The position numbers were made by a program, and so were the translations under genes. Below, piece by piece: positions 29,101 through 36,533 of a stretch of 49,384 nt of DNA; position 1 is the first letter of the stretch; every line of letters starts with the position of its first letter. This DNA is from Rosenbergiella metrosideri. GTDB taxonomy: Bacteria; Pseudomonadota; Gammaproteobacteria; Enterobacterales; Enterobacteriaceae. The notes beneath the pieces were generated by a model that saw only the letters and a program-made list of their open reading frames with translations, made no database searches and was not told the origin of the DNA. Location of the stretch: assembly GCF_022602565.1 (NCBI RefSeq), contig NZ_JALBCV010000002.1, positions 392,147 through 441,530 on the forward strand, read 5' to 3'.

Positions 29101-32100
29101 GGGTCACGATTTGACGTTACTCAGTGGTCAGGATAGCTGGGATCAGTCGACCTATATGAAAACCAAAAAACGTCACGGTTTATCGAAAACGACGACTGAG
29201 GTAGCCACCAGTACCCATCAGATCAACGCAGTAAGCAGTTCAGTGTCCGGCGATCAGGTGACGCTGCTCGCAGGGCACGACCTGCGTTCAGAAGCCGGTA
29301 ATATAGTGGGGGATAATGCCGTTAAGCTACTGGCGGGTAATGATGTGGTGATCACCACAGCCGAGGAGTCTGATCACTCAACCAGTATGACTAAGAAGAA
29401 GAAATCAGGGTTAAGTGGTACCGGTGGGATCGGCTTCACTGTCGGTACCTCATCGCAAAAAACGGATCAAGACGACCGCAGTAATGTACAAAAAGGCAGC
29501 GTGATCGGCAGCACTCAAGGTAACGTTACGGTGACGGCCGGTAATCAGGTGACCCTGCATGGCAGCGATCTGTTGGCTGGCCAAGATATGGCGATAAGTG
29601 GCAAGCGTATCGATATCAGCGCGGCAGAAAATAGCCATACCGCCCTCACCAAAACCGAACAGAAGTCGAGTGGATTAACCCTAGCGCTGAGCGGCGTGGT
29701 GGGGAGCGCTTTAAACACGGCCACTCAGCAGGCCCATTCGGCGGCTAAGGAAGACAGTGGCCGGTTGGCGGCGTTAAAAGCGACCCAATCGGTATTAACC
29801 GGTTACAGTGCTAAACAAGCCAGTGATCTCAATAATCTAAAGCAAACGCCGCAAGACGCCATGGGGGTTAACCTCTCTTACGGTAATCAAAGCGCCCACT
29901 CTGAGCAGAGCGTCGCGCAGCAGACGCACTCGGGTAGCCAGCTCACCGCTGGGCGCGACCTAAGCTTGCAGGCCACCCAAGGGGATATCGATATTGCGGG
30001 CAGTCAGCTTAAAGCTGGACGTGATACGACACTGAGTGCCGCGCAGGATATCCTACTGCACTCCAGCCAAGACAGTGAAACCCTGAGCGGTAAAAATAGC
30101 AGCCACGGCGGGTCGTTAGGGGTAGGGATTGGTGCGAGCGGCAATAGCGCTGGCCTCAGCATTTCTGCCAGCGTCAATGCCAGCAAAGGCAAGGAGAACG
30201 GCAGTTCCCTGACCCACCAAGAGACAACACTCGACAGCGGCGGTGCAGTGACCTTACTTAGCGGTCGCGATACCACGCTAACCGGTGCACAGGTGAATGG
30301 TGAACGGATTGCAGCAGAGGTTGGGCGTAATTTAACGCTGACCTCTGAGCAAGACAGTAACCGCTATGACTCTAAGCAAAAAAGCGCCAGTGCGGGCGGC
30401 AGCTTTACCTTCGGCACCATGACGCCATCAGGCAGCCTAAATCTTAGCCAAGATAAAATGCACAGTAGCTATGACAGTGTGCAAGAACAGACTGGGCTGT
30501 TTGCGGGCAAAGGTGGCTTTGATGTCAAGGTGGGTGAGCATACCCAGCTTAATGGTGCAGTGATTGGCTCGACCGCCAGTGCTGAGCATAACCGCTTAGA
30601 GACCGGCACCCTCGGTTTTAGTGATATCGAAAACCAAGCAGCCTATAAGGTCGAACACCAGAGCGTAGGCGCCAGTACTGGCGGCGGTATGGCGAACTTT
30701 ATCGGTAATCTTGCTAATGGTTTAGCCGTTACGGGCAACAAGGAAAAAAGCGATAGCTCAACCACCCATGCTGCGGTAAGTGATGGCACGATAATCATCA
30801 ACGACACGGCCAAGCAGCAACAGAATGTTGATGACCTGAGCCGCGATGTGGCCCATGCCAACCAGACGCTTAGTCCGATATTCGATAAGGAAAAAGAGCA
30901 GCAACGGATGCAGACGCTGCAGTTAATCGGTGAAATAGGCAATCAAGCCGCCGATATCGCGCGTACGCAAGGGGATATCGCAGGGTTTACCGCCTCTAAA
31001 GCTAAGCATCCGACCTATACCGATGACCAACTGCGTGAGACAGCCGAGTTCAAAAAAGCGAGCCAGCCATTTGGAACAGGCGGTGACATACAGCGGGCTA
31101 TTACTGCCTCAACCGCCGCAATACAAGGATTGGCGGGAGGCGATATCGCTAAGGCCTTAGCGGGGGCGAGCGCCCCTTATTTAGCCGAGGTTATCCATCG
31201 CCAAACGATCTCTGCCGACGGCGAGGTGAATAAAACGGCTAACCTGATGGCGCATGCGGTGGTGAATGCGGCATTATCGCTGGCGAAGGGTGAAAATGCG
31301 TTAGCGGGAGCCAGTAGTGCGGTGACTGCTGAGGCGGTAGGGATGATTTCAGAGGCGTATTATGATAAAAAGCCTACCGAGCTCAAAGAAGATGAAAAGC
31401 AAACCGTAAGTGCACTGGCCAGTTTAGCCGCAGGATTAGCGGGTGGACTGGTGGGCGGTGATACGGCAAGTGCAGTATCAGGAATGCAAACCGGGAAGGT
31501 GACGGTTGAGAATAACTGGCTGAGTGTTGAAGAAGCGGACAGAAAGAAGCAACTGGAAACGAAGCGCGATTACCTGAAGCAGGAACTCACGCCGACAGAA
31601 GCGAAAGAATTGGCCGAAATTAATCGGACGGATAAAGCGCGTGATGCAGCGATAAAAGCAGTCTGTACTGATGGTAATAAAGGTGGATCGGCCTGTGGTA
31701 CGTTGATTGGCTCCGCGCAGGATGCACTTAATAAATATGGTGAAGATTTCAATTTCAGGTTGATGTATAAAGATCTGTACCCGCAGGATGCAAAGGATCT
31801 TGAAAATATTCTTCAGGGAGTAGATGCAGGTAGCATCAGCCGTGACCAAGCAATAGCAGCGATAGCGAACTCTACCAAACGTAGCTGGAATGACGTCGCC
31901 AAAGATTATGATGCCGCAATGCAGACGCAGGCAATTGCGGTCGCACTAGCAGGAATGAAGGGGATGGAGATATTACAGCCGGTTAAGGTGGTTAAACCGT
32001 CTGTACCAAATGAAGTTTTACCCAAAGGTTACAATATCGATCCAAAGAAATTCGATTATTTCTTCGGAAAAGTTACAACTGGTAATCCTCATAATATTGA

Positions 32101-32362
32101 AAGATCGGCCCAGAATTTAAATGATCTAAATACACTGGGAATAAATAATGGACAGGCATTAACAAGTTTGTTCAATAAAGCAGCAAGTGATGGTGTAATA
32201 ATTTCCCAGAAATCGAATAAATTTGGTACTACTGTTGTTAAAAGCATTCCTGTTTCAGATAAAGGAGCTATTCAAGTTGGTTTCTTTTATCCTGAAGGTA
32301 ATATGTCAGCAACACCAAAGGTTACAACATTAATCCCTAAAATTGCGAGTAATAAAAAATGA
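23168..32362 (+). CDS. cdiA: CdiA contact-dependent growth inhibition effector
   Basis: This 3064-residue protein has the full CdiA architecture. An extended signal peptide (MNKHCYRIIFNRCLQRLVVVSE) and hydrophobic core are followed by the TPS domain with ANPAGISCSGCGVINAGRNTL. FHA-1 repeats run to about residue 1340. A cysteine-containing segment (LVEIEFCTGRKWTDACGRTDG, about 1346-1460) is the probable receptor-binding part. A Tyr/Pro-rich region reaches about 1775, then FHA-2 repeats to about 2510. The pretoxin domain ends at VENN (2780-2783). The 281-residue CT has an entry domain beginning LSVEEADRKKQLETKR with a CTDGNKGGSACG cysteine pair. The toxin starts near GYNIDPKKFDYFFGK; I recognise this as a recurrent polymorphic-toxin end but cannot name its activity. 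It overlaps the immunity gene by four bases. Confidence 0.94.
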   Translation: MNKHCYRIIFNRCLQRLVVVSELARRAGGPSTCSQPVQPSMLATLRPLTFALIIAGSAISPFAHAAGIVADPNAPRGQQPTVQRTGNGLPQVDIRAPNSQGLSHNTYRQFDVDQRGAILNNSQHATPTQLAGQIAGNPWLAKGSAKVILNEVNSANPSQLRGFIEVAGRKADVIIANPAGISCSGCGVINAGRNTLAAGRVRLENGQISGYDVDRGRITISGAGMNGTGQDYTRLIARAVEVNGRVQAGDLKVTTGHNQTDADGNVVKVKNDDPAGRPTFAIDTAALAGMYANRITLVGTEQGVGVRNRGEIGAAQGHFTLDASGKLTNTGVVQAQQNVALHTAGMDNTGQIAAAGNITAASQGDINNAGQIRAQGDLQLSASGKLVSQSSSTLVAGHNATLQANTITNQHGSALGAGIDAQGQATATGQLTLAATQQLQSHGTHLSHDHISLTGKEVDLSDSQTQANQVKVTAQEGDLHLDRAQLAAQQVTLSTPGKLTNRQGKLIAQAVDLTATKGVDNHGGAIISQGPQALRLDSEQIDNTQGTLASASDLSLTSQDLNNRGGLVQAADGLSITTQGGTLTNADTQADSLGLRAGGTLAIQAQTIDNRSGLMAGKTITATGEQWDNRLGEVISDQALTLNASQLANQQGLLSAQNGSLKVHTTGELNNQHGTLQSQAALTLTADSLDNDQGKIVAAQSGVTVHTQGALTNHAGSISARDQVSLDSAALTNQQGRITAVEGPLTLSTAGVVDNRQGVLQTGGAFAVTAEQLNNQAGTLHSTQGQGALHLSESLDNQQGLISAAKDLQIESGQLNNQQGVLIAKTLDLQTAALTNQAGLIQGSDRLAITTQGQTLNNRETDSASLGLRSAGELILNSGELDNAKGVIAGRDLAITAQSLDNQLGSLLASETNQLTLQSLQNGQGSIQSGGNTSVDLGQGEFANQQGQLLAGGSITLQAGVLNNQSGQLQGGQGLSLSGTQLNNQGGKVLSGADLSTLVAQAINDQGTLYAAGNAQITASESIRNQHGLMKAGEQLRLSTQQLDNQLTRDEGQGIEAQTLAITAANLDNRQGSLRAGESLHAQVSDTLANQQGLLSSQGQLTIGIPGSGVSLNNDQGDIVANGDAALTLGQFTQVGRVTSGNNLSIEVGSDFQQDGQLAAGNDLQLNTAGHQLNNSGSLTAGQHLTLTSDRLTNQQTGEINSGSTTITSHYLENQGLIDGGQVLLHADELHNRGTGRIYGDQLVIDAPLLTNESLENKAATIAGRESLLIATDHLTNQDNSLIYSNGDLQIGGALAADGTLIGQATQVDNLSATIEAMGRLGIAAQHIENRDTHLTVSDDLQTVSSLNDLVEIEFCTGRKWTDACGRTDGVHYRFDATIDKSKSRDYKVVFNFDAQGRSYALDAQGNRVKFTIDGKEDYLYVYQDAANGIIYFHQPGVTDAGRRFNVFNFDQVTKAQTVSNQQSAILRSGGDLVLNGDLHNKDSQVVAGQALVINGAVNNEETEVKQTLEQQGERLAGGRRKKHKQTRYEGPEVYQPPVSELTLPLHLTAQLQGQGVGEGQTIATQVAPPTATAGASDLLANVALAKQDHQALVTDVPLPAPVDASTQLGETASAGNWVIRTTHAPVNIPTTSLYQLHPGTDSQYLVETDPQFTRGKSTVSSSDIYQDQLIKRLGDGYYEQSLVRDQIVQATGQRFLTGYSNDEAQYRALLTSGKAFSEKFGIAPGTALSAEQMAQMTSDMVLMVNERITLSDGTTQLVAVPKLYARVDKNQLSGNGALLAGNAVQITTAQDLLNSGTIAGRGLTAISASNLLNLGDISGNTTQLLASHNIVNRGGQLLGGDQLTLQAGHDILSQTESFQRGSEAWTGRQAGIAVTGQQGQLTLQAGHDIQLTASVLSNQGNESTTRVIAGHDLNLDTVKQSHATDYTRGKKDYDRSLETHDQGSVINAGGSLTMQAGNDMTLRAAEVTAGGDATLTAGHDLTLLSGQDSWDQSTYMKTKKRHGLSKTTTEVATSTHQINAVSSSVSGDQVTLLAGHDLRSEAGNIVGDNAVKLLAGNDVVITTAEESDHSTSMTKKKKSGLSGTGGIGFTVGTSSQKTDQDDRSNVQKGSVIGSTQGNVTVTAGNQVTLHGSDLLAGQDMAISGKRIDISAAENSHTALTKTEQKSSGLTLALSGVVGSALNTATQQAHSAAKEDSGRLAALKATQSVLTGYSAKQASDLNNLKQTPQDAMGVNLSYGNQSAHSEQSVAQQTHSGSQLTAGRDLSLQATQGDIDIAGSQLKAGRDTTLSAAQDILLHSSQDSETLSGKNSSHGGSLGVGIGASGNSAGLSISASVNASKGKENGSSLTHQETTLDSGGAVTLLSGRDTTLTGAQVNGERIAAEVGRNLTLTSEQDSNRYDSKQKSASAGGSFTFGTMTPSGSLNLSQDKMHSSYDSVQEQTGLFAGKGGFDVKVGEHTQLNGAVIGSTASAEHNRLETGTLGFSDIENQAAYKVEHQSVGASTGGGMANFIGNLANGLAVTGNKEKSDSSTTHAAVSDGTIIINDTAKQQQNVDDLSRDVAHANQTLSPIFDKEKEQQRMQTLQLIGEIGNQAADIARTQGDIAGFTASKAKHPTYTDDQLRETAEFKKASQPFGTGGDIQRAITASTAAIQGLAGGDIAKALAGASAPYLAEVIHRQTISADGEVNKTANLMAHAVVNAALSLAKGENALAGASSAVTAEAVGMISEAYYDKKPTELKEDEKQTVSALASLAAGLAGGLVGGDTASAVSGMQTGKVTVENNWLSVEEADRKKQLETKRDYLKQELTPTEAKELAEINRTDKARDAAIKAVCTDGNKGGSACGTLIGSAQDALNKYGEDFNFRLMYKDLYPQDAKDLENILQGVDAGSISRDQAIAAIANSTKRSWNDVAKDYDAAMQTQAIAVALAGMKGMEILQPVKVVKPSVPNEVLPKGYNIDPKKFDYFFGKVTTGNPHNIERSAQNLNDLNTLGINNGQALTSLFNKAASDGVIISQKSNKFGTTVVKSIPVSDKGAIQVGFFYPEGNMSATPKVTTLIPKIASNKK
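29859..31516 (+). repeat. 3' segment of cdiA that is copied in the downstream modules
   Basis: Copies of this segment up to VENN occur six more times with different left ends. Copy starts (and matching cdiA points) are 34246 (30387), 38470 (29859), 41563 (30711), 43987 (30711), about 46045 (about 30862) and 48065 (29859). The 37082 module keeps only VENN. Identity is very high over hundreds of bases and falls sharply after VENN. These are substrates for homologous exchange of the CT/immunity cassette. Confidence 0.9.
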
Positions 32363-32811
32363 TAAAAATTATCTCCCTAACAAAAGATGACTTTTACCAT
32401 AAAAATATACCCTCTATTTTTCATGATATCGAATATGCTCATCACTATTACTGTGTGAGTTGTGATGAAGTGGTGGTTTTTAAATTTTCTATGCAAAGTG
32501 AAATAAAACCTACTGTTATAAAGTTAGGCAATATAATAATTATTGGATTCGATCAGGTTGTAGCTTTTTTTTGCCTCACAAATAATGAATTAATTAAGAG
32601 TGTAGAACTATCATCTTTCTTTTATAATTTTGAGTTTGATGAAAAATATTTATTTATAGTATGCGAGGTTGAAGTTATTGTTTTTATGAAAGAGACTCTT
32701 GATGAATATAAGCACATTGATTTTGTTGAGTATATTGACCATGTCGAATTGGGTCAGGAGAAAATTTCGGTCTATTTAATGGATGGTTCAATTGAAGATA
32801 TTTCAATTTAG
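32359..32811 (+). CDS. cdiI: CdiI immunity protein for the main CdiA toxin
   Basis: This 150-residue protein starts inside the cdiA stop (ATGA overlap) and is much more AT-rich than cdiA, as CDI immunity genes usually are. It is soluble and acidic, with many aromatic residues and beta-like stretches such as KPTVIKLGNIIIIGF and YLFIVCEVEVIVF. Its position is the canonical cdiI place, so it should bind and neutralise the CdiA-CT in the cytoplasm. I recognise no named immunity family, so the role rests on position. The downstream terminator is interrupted by an IS4-family element. Confidence 0.85.
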   Translation: MIKIISLTKDDFYHKNIPSIFHDIEYAHHYYCVSCDEVVVFKFSMQSEIKPTVIKLGNIIIIGFDQVVAFFCLTNNELIKSVELSSFFYNFEFDEKYLFIVCEVEVIVFMKETLDEYKHIDFVEYIDHVELGQEKISVYLMDGSIEDISI

Positions 32812-32837
32812 AAATTAAAATCCCGCCCCTGTCGGCG

Positions 32838-32855
32838 TAATGCCAGTCAGTTAAG
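32838..32855 (+). repeat. IS4-family terminal inverted repeat, left end
   Basis: TAATGCCAGTCAGTTAAG. It also forms the left arm of the hairpin that now follows cdiI, and it contains the transposase stop codon (TTA on this strand at 32851-32853). Confidence 0.85.
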
Positions 32856-32873
32856 CAACTGACTGGCTTTTTT
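32842..32873 (+). terminator. IS-borne terminator behind cdiI
   Basis: A perfect 11-base stem GCCAGTCAGTT/AACTGACTGGC with loop AAGC is followed by six T. It lies in the IS end and faces the cdiI transcript, so it can replace the native cdiI terminator that the IS interrupted. Confidence 0.85.
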
Positions 32874-34162
32874 CTTGCGCTTTTGGATACTTACGAGGTC
32901 TTTCCTTCACCACTCTCGGAAAGGCTCTTTCTCTACTTAGCGGCAGCTTCACCAACTGTCCTATAGCCTCCAAATTATGCAATAATTCAGGGATACCACC
33001 CGGTGATGCCCCTTGAAGTGTCATTAATGTCCTCATTACCAGACTGCATGAGTCTGAGAAACTTAGCTGGTTAGGCCAGTAACCTTTTAGGCTTTTCGCC
33101 ATTATAATCATCTGATAACGAACAAGATTATAGGCCAATAACACTCCCCATAACTTCTACTCAACAAGTTCTGGCTTTTTACTTCTTAGCGTTAACCCAC
33201 TGAGTAACATCGTCTGTTTAATTTCACGATAACCCAGTTCAATTTCCCGTCGGTGGCCGTAAAGATCGACCATTTCTTACTCCCGGATAACGTAAGGCAT
33301 CTGTCATTGAGGTCATCATATGGTGGACTTTACCTTTGCGGGTAAACATTAGAAGGCGCTCAATCATATCCTCTCCCAACGCTGACCATTTTTTTCGGGC
33401 CTGAGGACTGTTTTTCATCCTTATCAGATGATCACCTTTGCCACGTTTTTTCATCACTTCGTACTGCACTCCTTTTCTCAATGGGATCATCCAGTGGCGG
33501 CTTTATCCAGCCTGATGCCAAGCATTCAATAGAACGAGTGAATAATAACCTTTATCGAGTAAAGTCAGAGTATTATCGCCTGTTTACTCGATTAACTTTT
33601 CTGCCAACGTATATTCGCTTTCTTTCATCGTACCGAAGGTAGCAGCAGTAAGAAGATGACTGGTCAGCTCCATCTGACAGACCATTTTTACCTGCGGATA
33701 AAGCCCCGGTTTTCCTGCATAAGTCTGGCGTGGGAACGCTGTATCGTTTTCTGGCGTATCTTGTGTCTGCCATATAACACCGCCCACCGCGAGTAATATC
33801 AGGCCATACCAGTGTGGATAAGTGACAGAGTTGTGCCACATCTGTGCTGTTTGAGTAAATACGAGGCGTACGGCATCACTTCCCAGACGCTGACGTGCTT
33901 GGATAACCGCGCTTGGGGCAATTACCGGGGAGTATAATATTCAGACGATTAACGATTTGGTGAAGAGGTTCTTCGCGTTCGAGTGCCATGCCAATAATGC
34001 ACCAGACCATCATTTCCAGCGGGAGAACGTAGTGTGACGGAGCCGGATTCGGCCAAACAGAGTGAGACGAGTTCGGGATCGAGTAAATCCCCCAGCGAAG
34101 TCAGGGGGATTGCGGGTAGAGTCGTAACGGGAAACAAGGTCAAGAGCCTGAGCAATGCGCAT
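32851..34162 (-). pseudogene. IS4-family transposase, frameshifted and inactive
   Basis: Pieces in different frames match IS4 transposase in order: MRIAQALDLVSRYDS, LTSLGDLLDPELVSLCLAESG, then a piece with PHWYGLILLAVGGVIWQTQDTPEND and QVKMVCQMELTSHLLTAA, then MIPLRKGVQYE, and last YNLVRYQMIIMAKSLKGYWPN and ERAFPRVVKERPRKYP. At least three frameshifts or stops separate them. The first DDE aspartate, in the motif I recall as AIDGVFW, is a glycine here (AVGGVIW), so the enzyme would be dead even if the frame were restored. The start ATG at 34162 follows directly behind a minus-strand terminator. Confidence 0.9.
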
Positions 34163-34193
34163 AAAAAAAACCAGAAACGAGGGGCGTTTCTGG
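34163..34193 (-). terminator. Terminator in the IS leader, facing the transposase
   Basis: On the minus strand CCAGAAACG, loop CCCCT, CGTTTCTGG is followed by eight T and then directly by the transposase ATG. It would stop outside transcripts entering the transposase gene, a known self-limiting device of insertion sequences. Confidence 0.75.
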
Positions 34194-34227
34194 ATTCTTA
34201 CACAATCACTGGATCGTTCAAGTGATC

Positions 34228-34245
34228 CTTAACTGATCGGTATTA
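34228..34245 (-). repeat. IS4-family terminal inverted repeat, right end
   Basis: The complement of this stretch is TAATACCGATCAGTTAAG, matching the left end at 15 of 18 positions. The next base begins cdiA-like sequence (CCAGTGCGGGCGG). Confidence 0.85.
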
Positions 34246-34277
34246 CCAGTGCGGGCGGCAGCTTTACCTTCGGCACC

Positions 34278-36236
34278 ATGACGCCATCAGGCAGCCTAAA
34301 TCTTAGCCAAGATAAAATGCACAGTACCTATGACAGTGTGCAAGAACAGACTGGGCTGTTTGCGGGCAAAGGTGGCTTTGATGTCAAGGTGGGTGAACAT
34401 ACCCAGCTTAATGGTGCGGTGATTGGCTCGACCGCCAGTCCCGAGCATAACCGCTTAGAGACTGGCACCCTCGGTTTTAGTGATATCGAAAACCAAGCAG
34501 CCTATAAGGTCGAACACCAGAGTGTGGGCGCCAGTACTGGCGGCGGTATGGCGAACTTTATCGGTAATCTTGCGAATGGTTTAGCCGTTACGGGCAACAA
34601 GGAAAAAAGCGATAGCTCAACCCCCCATGCTGCGGTGAGTGATGGCACGATAATCATCAACGACACGGCCAAGCAGCAACAGAATGTCGATGACCTTAGC
34701 CGCGATGTGGCCCATGCGAATCAGACGCTTAGCCCGATATTCGATAAGGAAAAAGAGCAGCAACGGATGCAGACGCTGCAGTTAATCGGTGAAATAGGCA
34801 ATCAAGCCGCCGATATCGCGCGTACGCAAGGGGATATCGCAGGGTTTACCGCCGCTAAAGCTGAGCACCCCACCTATACCGATGACCAACTGCGTGAGAC
34901 AGCCGAGTTTAAACAAGCGAGCCAGCCATTTGGAACAGGCAGCGCAATACAACAGGCCATTACTGCCTCAACCGCCGCAATACAAGGATTGGCGGGAGGG
35001 GATATCGCTAAGGCCTTAGCAGGGGCGAGCGCCCCTTATTTAGCCGAGGTTATCCATCGCCAAACGACCTCTGCCGACGGAGAGGTCAATATCCCCGCCA
35101 ACCTGATGGCGCATGCGGTAGTGAATGCGGCGTTATCCCTGGCTAAGGGTGAAAATGCTTTAGCGGGAGCCAGTAGTGCGGTGACCGCCGAGGCGGTGGG
35201 GCTGATTTCGCAGGCCTATTATGGTAAAAAAGCATCTGAGCTGGATGAGTCACAGAAACAAACCATTAGTGCCTTAGCCAGTTTAGCCGCAGGATTAGCA
35301 GGTGGACTGGTGGGTGGCGATACGGCAAGTGCAGTATCAGGGATGCAGACCGGGAAGGTGACGGTTGAGAATAATTATCTGAGTGATAAGGATATCACTA
35401 CCTTCACCGAAAAGTACGCGAAGGCGAAGACGGATGCTGAGAGAGAACAGTTACGCTCTGACCTGAAAAAACTTGACGCGGAGCAACAGAAACAGGCTCT
35501 ATCTACCGGAATATCTGTTGCAGATCAGAAATCAGAGCTTGCGAAATTGAAGCAACTCGCAGCTTCTTCTGATTGCGTAGGTCAATGTCGGGAGCTGGCA
35601 AATTACTCAATATCGCAGCTTGAGCCAGTCGCGAATAATACACAACTTCATAAGGATAACCTGACCAAAGCAGTGCTGGCTTCAACAATTTTAGCTCTAA
35701 CGTTAGATCAACCCGCGAAAAGTGGAGAGAAAACGCCAGCAGCAGGGGCGAGTAGTGCAAGTAAACCAGCCTCTGCTATTGATGATATTGTTAATGGTAC
35801 AGGTGGTGCTGTAGGGATCGGTAATACAACTGCTGAAGAAACGGCGATAAAAAATGCTGACAAGGTCAATATTAACTCGTCACTAAAAGTAGGTGAGACA
35901 AAAGTTGTTAATAACATTAGTGTTACGAGGGTAGGCCGCTGGATGTCATCTGATGAACTTGCTCAAATGCAAAGTTCAGGGAAAGTTGTGCAAGGTGGTG
36001 GTGGGCAAACATTTATATCTACGAACGGCGTAAATGATTTCAAAGGAGCTGCTCCAAAAGGTTCTGTATATGTAGAATTTGATGTGCCAAGTAGTAGCTT
36101 GATTCAAGGTGGTAAAGATGGCTGGTACAAAATGTTAGGAAGTGATGCTAAACCATCGCAGAAATATCAATTGGATAAGCAAGGTGGCTCATTAACACCT
36201 GATGTTAATAATATTAATGTTCTTGATAAGAAATAA
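34278..36236 (+). CDS. Orphan CdiA-CT module 1: ART-like (TreTu-like) toxin
   Basis: This 652-codon fragment repeats CdiA from the end of the FHA-2 region to VENN (35364-35375). Homology starts at 34246 directly beside the IS, and the listed start is an internal Met, so there is no export signal. After VENN come an entry domain (YLSDKDITTFTEKYAKAK, with a cysteine pair near SSDCVGQCREL) and a C-terminal toxin of about 100 residues. The toxin contains VTRVGRWMSSDELAQM, GGGGQTFISTNG and KGSVYVEFDVPSSSL. Arg, Ser-Thr-Ser-like and Glu motifs in this order recall R-S-E ADP-ribosyltransferases, and the RWMS...VEFDVP pattern recalls TreTu toxins that modify EF-Tu. The macrodomain gene two places downstream supports ADP-ribosylation. 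Fold assignment is an inference from recalled motifs. Confidence 0.8.
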   Translation: MTPSGSLNLSQDKMHSTYDSVQEQTGLFAGKGGFDVKVGEHTQLNGAVIGSTASPEHNRLETGTLGFSDIENQAAYKVEHQSVGASTGGGMANFIGNLANGLAVTGNKEKSDSSTPHAAVSDGTIIINDTAKQQQNVDDLSRDVAHANQTLSPIFDKEKEQQRMQTLQLIGEIGNQAADIARTQGDIAGFTAAKAEHPTYTDDQLRETAEFKQASQPFGTGSAIQQAITASTAAIQGLAGGDIAKALAGASAPYLAEVIHRQTTSADGEVNIPANLMAHAVVNAALSLAKGENALAGASSAVTAEAVGLISQAYYGKKASELDESQKQTISALASLAAGLAGGLVGGDTASAVSGMQTGKVTVENNYLSDKDITTFTEKYAKAKTDAEREQLRSDLKKLDAEQQKQALSTGISVADQKSELAKLKQLAASSDCVGQCRELANYSISQLEPVANNTQLHKDNLTKAVLASTILALTLDQPAKSGEKTPAAGASSASKPASAIDDIVNGTGGAVGIGNTTAEETAIKNADKVNINSSLKVGETKVVNNISVTRVGRWMSSDELAQMQSSGKVVQGGGGQTFISTNGVNDFKGAAPKGSVYVEFDVPSSSLIQGGKDGWYKMLGSDAKPSQKYQLDKQGGSLTPDVNNINVLDKK

Positions 36237-36248
36237 AGGAGTTAAATT

Positions 36249-36533
36249 ATGGACATGAGTTATTTTAAAGATAACATTGCCCCTAAGTTAAGTGATTATA
36301 AATTAACTTACAGTTCATATCCTGAGGGGGATTTTGGTAGTTTAGAAAGAGTTGTAATTGAAGGGGATAGCAAAGTTTCGGGTATTGATATCTGGTCAAA
36401 GGGATGGTTAGATATTGATATTTATGATCTGAAATTGGATAAACAAGTAATGACTATTCTTTTGGAACCAGTCGAAACTGAAAAGAAAAAAAACTCAATC
36501 AATCTATTTTTGGATATAATGTTAAATGAATAG
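36249..36533 (+). CDS. Putative immunity protein of orphan module 1
   Basis: This 94-residue acidic protein starts behind a good AAGGAG site (36237-36242), 12 bases after the toxin stop. It is AT-rich like the other immunity genes. Visible features are an alpha start ([17 protein letters not shown]), a beta core ([30 protein letters not shown]) and a helical end. Position and size fit a toxin-binding immunity protein; I assign no family. Its last eight bases overlap the macrodomain gene, which implies coupled translation. Confidence 0.75.
   Translation: MDMSYFKDNIAPKLSDYKLTYSSYPEGDFGSLERVVIEGDSKVSGIDIWSKGWLDIDIYDLKLDKQVMTILLEPVETEKKKNSINLFLDIMLNE

Larger units (their letters stand above)
32838..34245 (-). 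mobile_element. Decayed IS4-family insertion sequence
   Basis: The element is 1408 bp, against 1426 bp recalled for IS4. It is bounded by 18-base inverted ends, TAATGCCAGTCAGTTAAG at the left and the complement of TAATACCGATCAGTTAAG at the right (15 of 18 identical). Its minus strand carries a broken transposase. The left flank is the first part of the cdiI terminator stem and the right flank is the inside of cdiA-like sequence, so there is no target duplication. An IS-linked deletion or rearrangement must have happened here. Confidence 0.88.

Noticed and set aside
32826..34257. 12-base target duplication around the IS4-family element
   Set aside because: The flanks agree at about 8 of 12 bases only, and they belong to unrelated contexts (terminator and cdiA inside).
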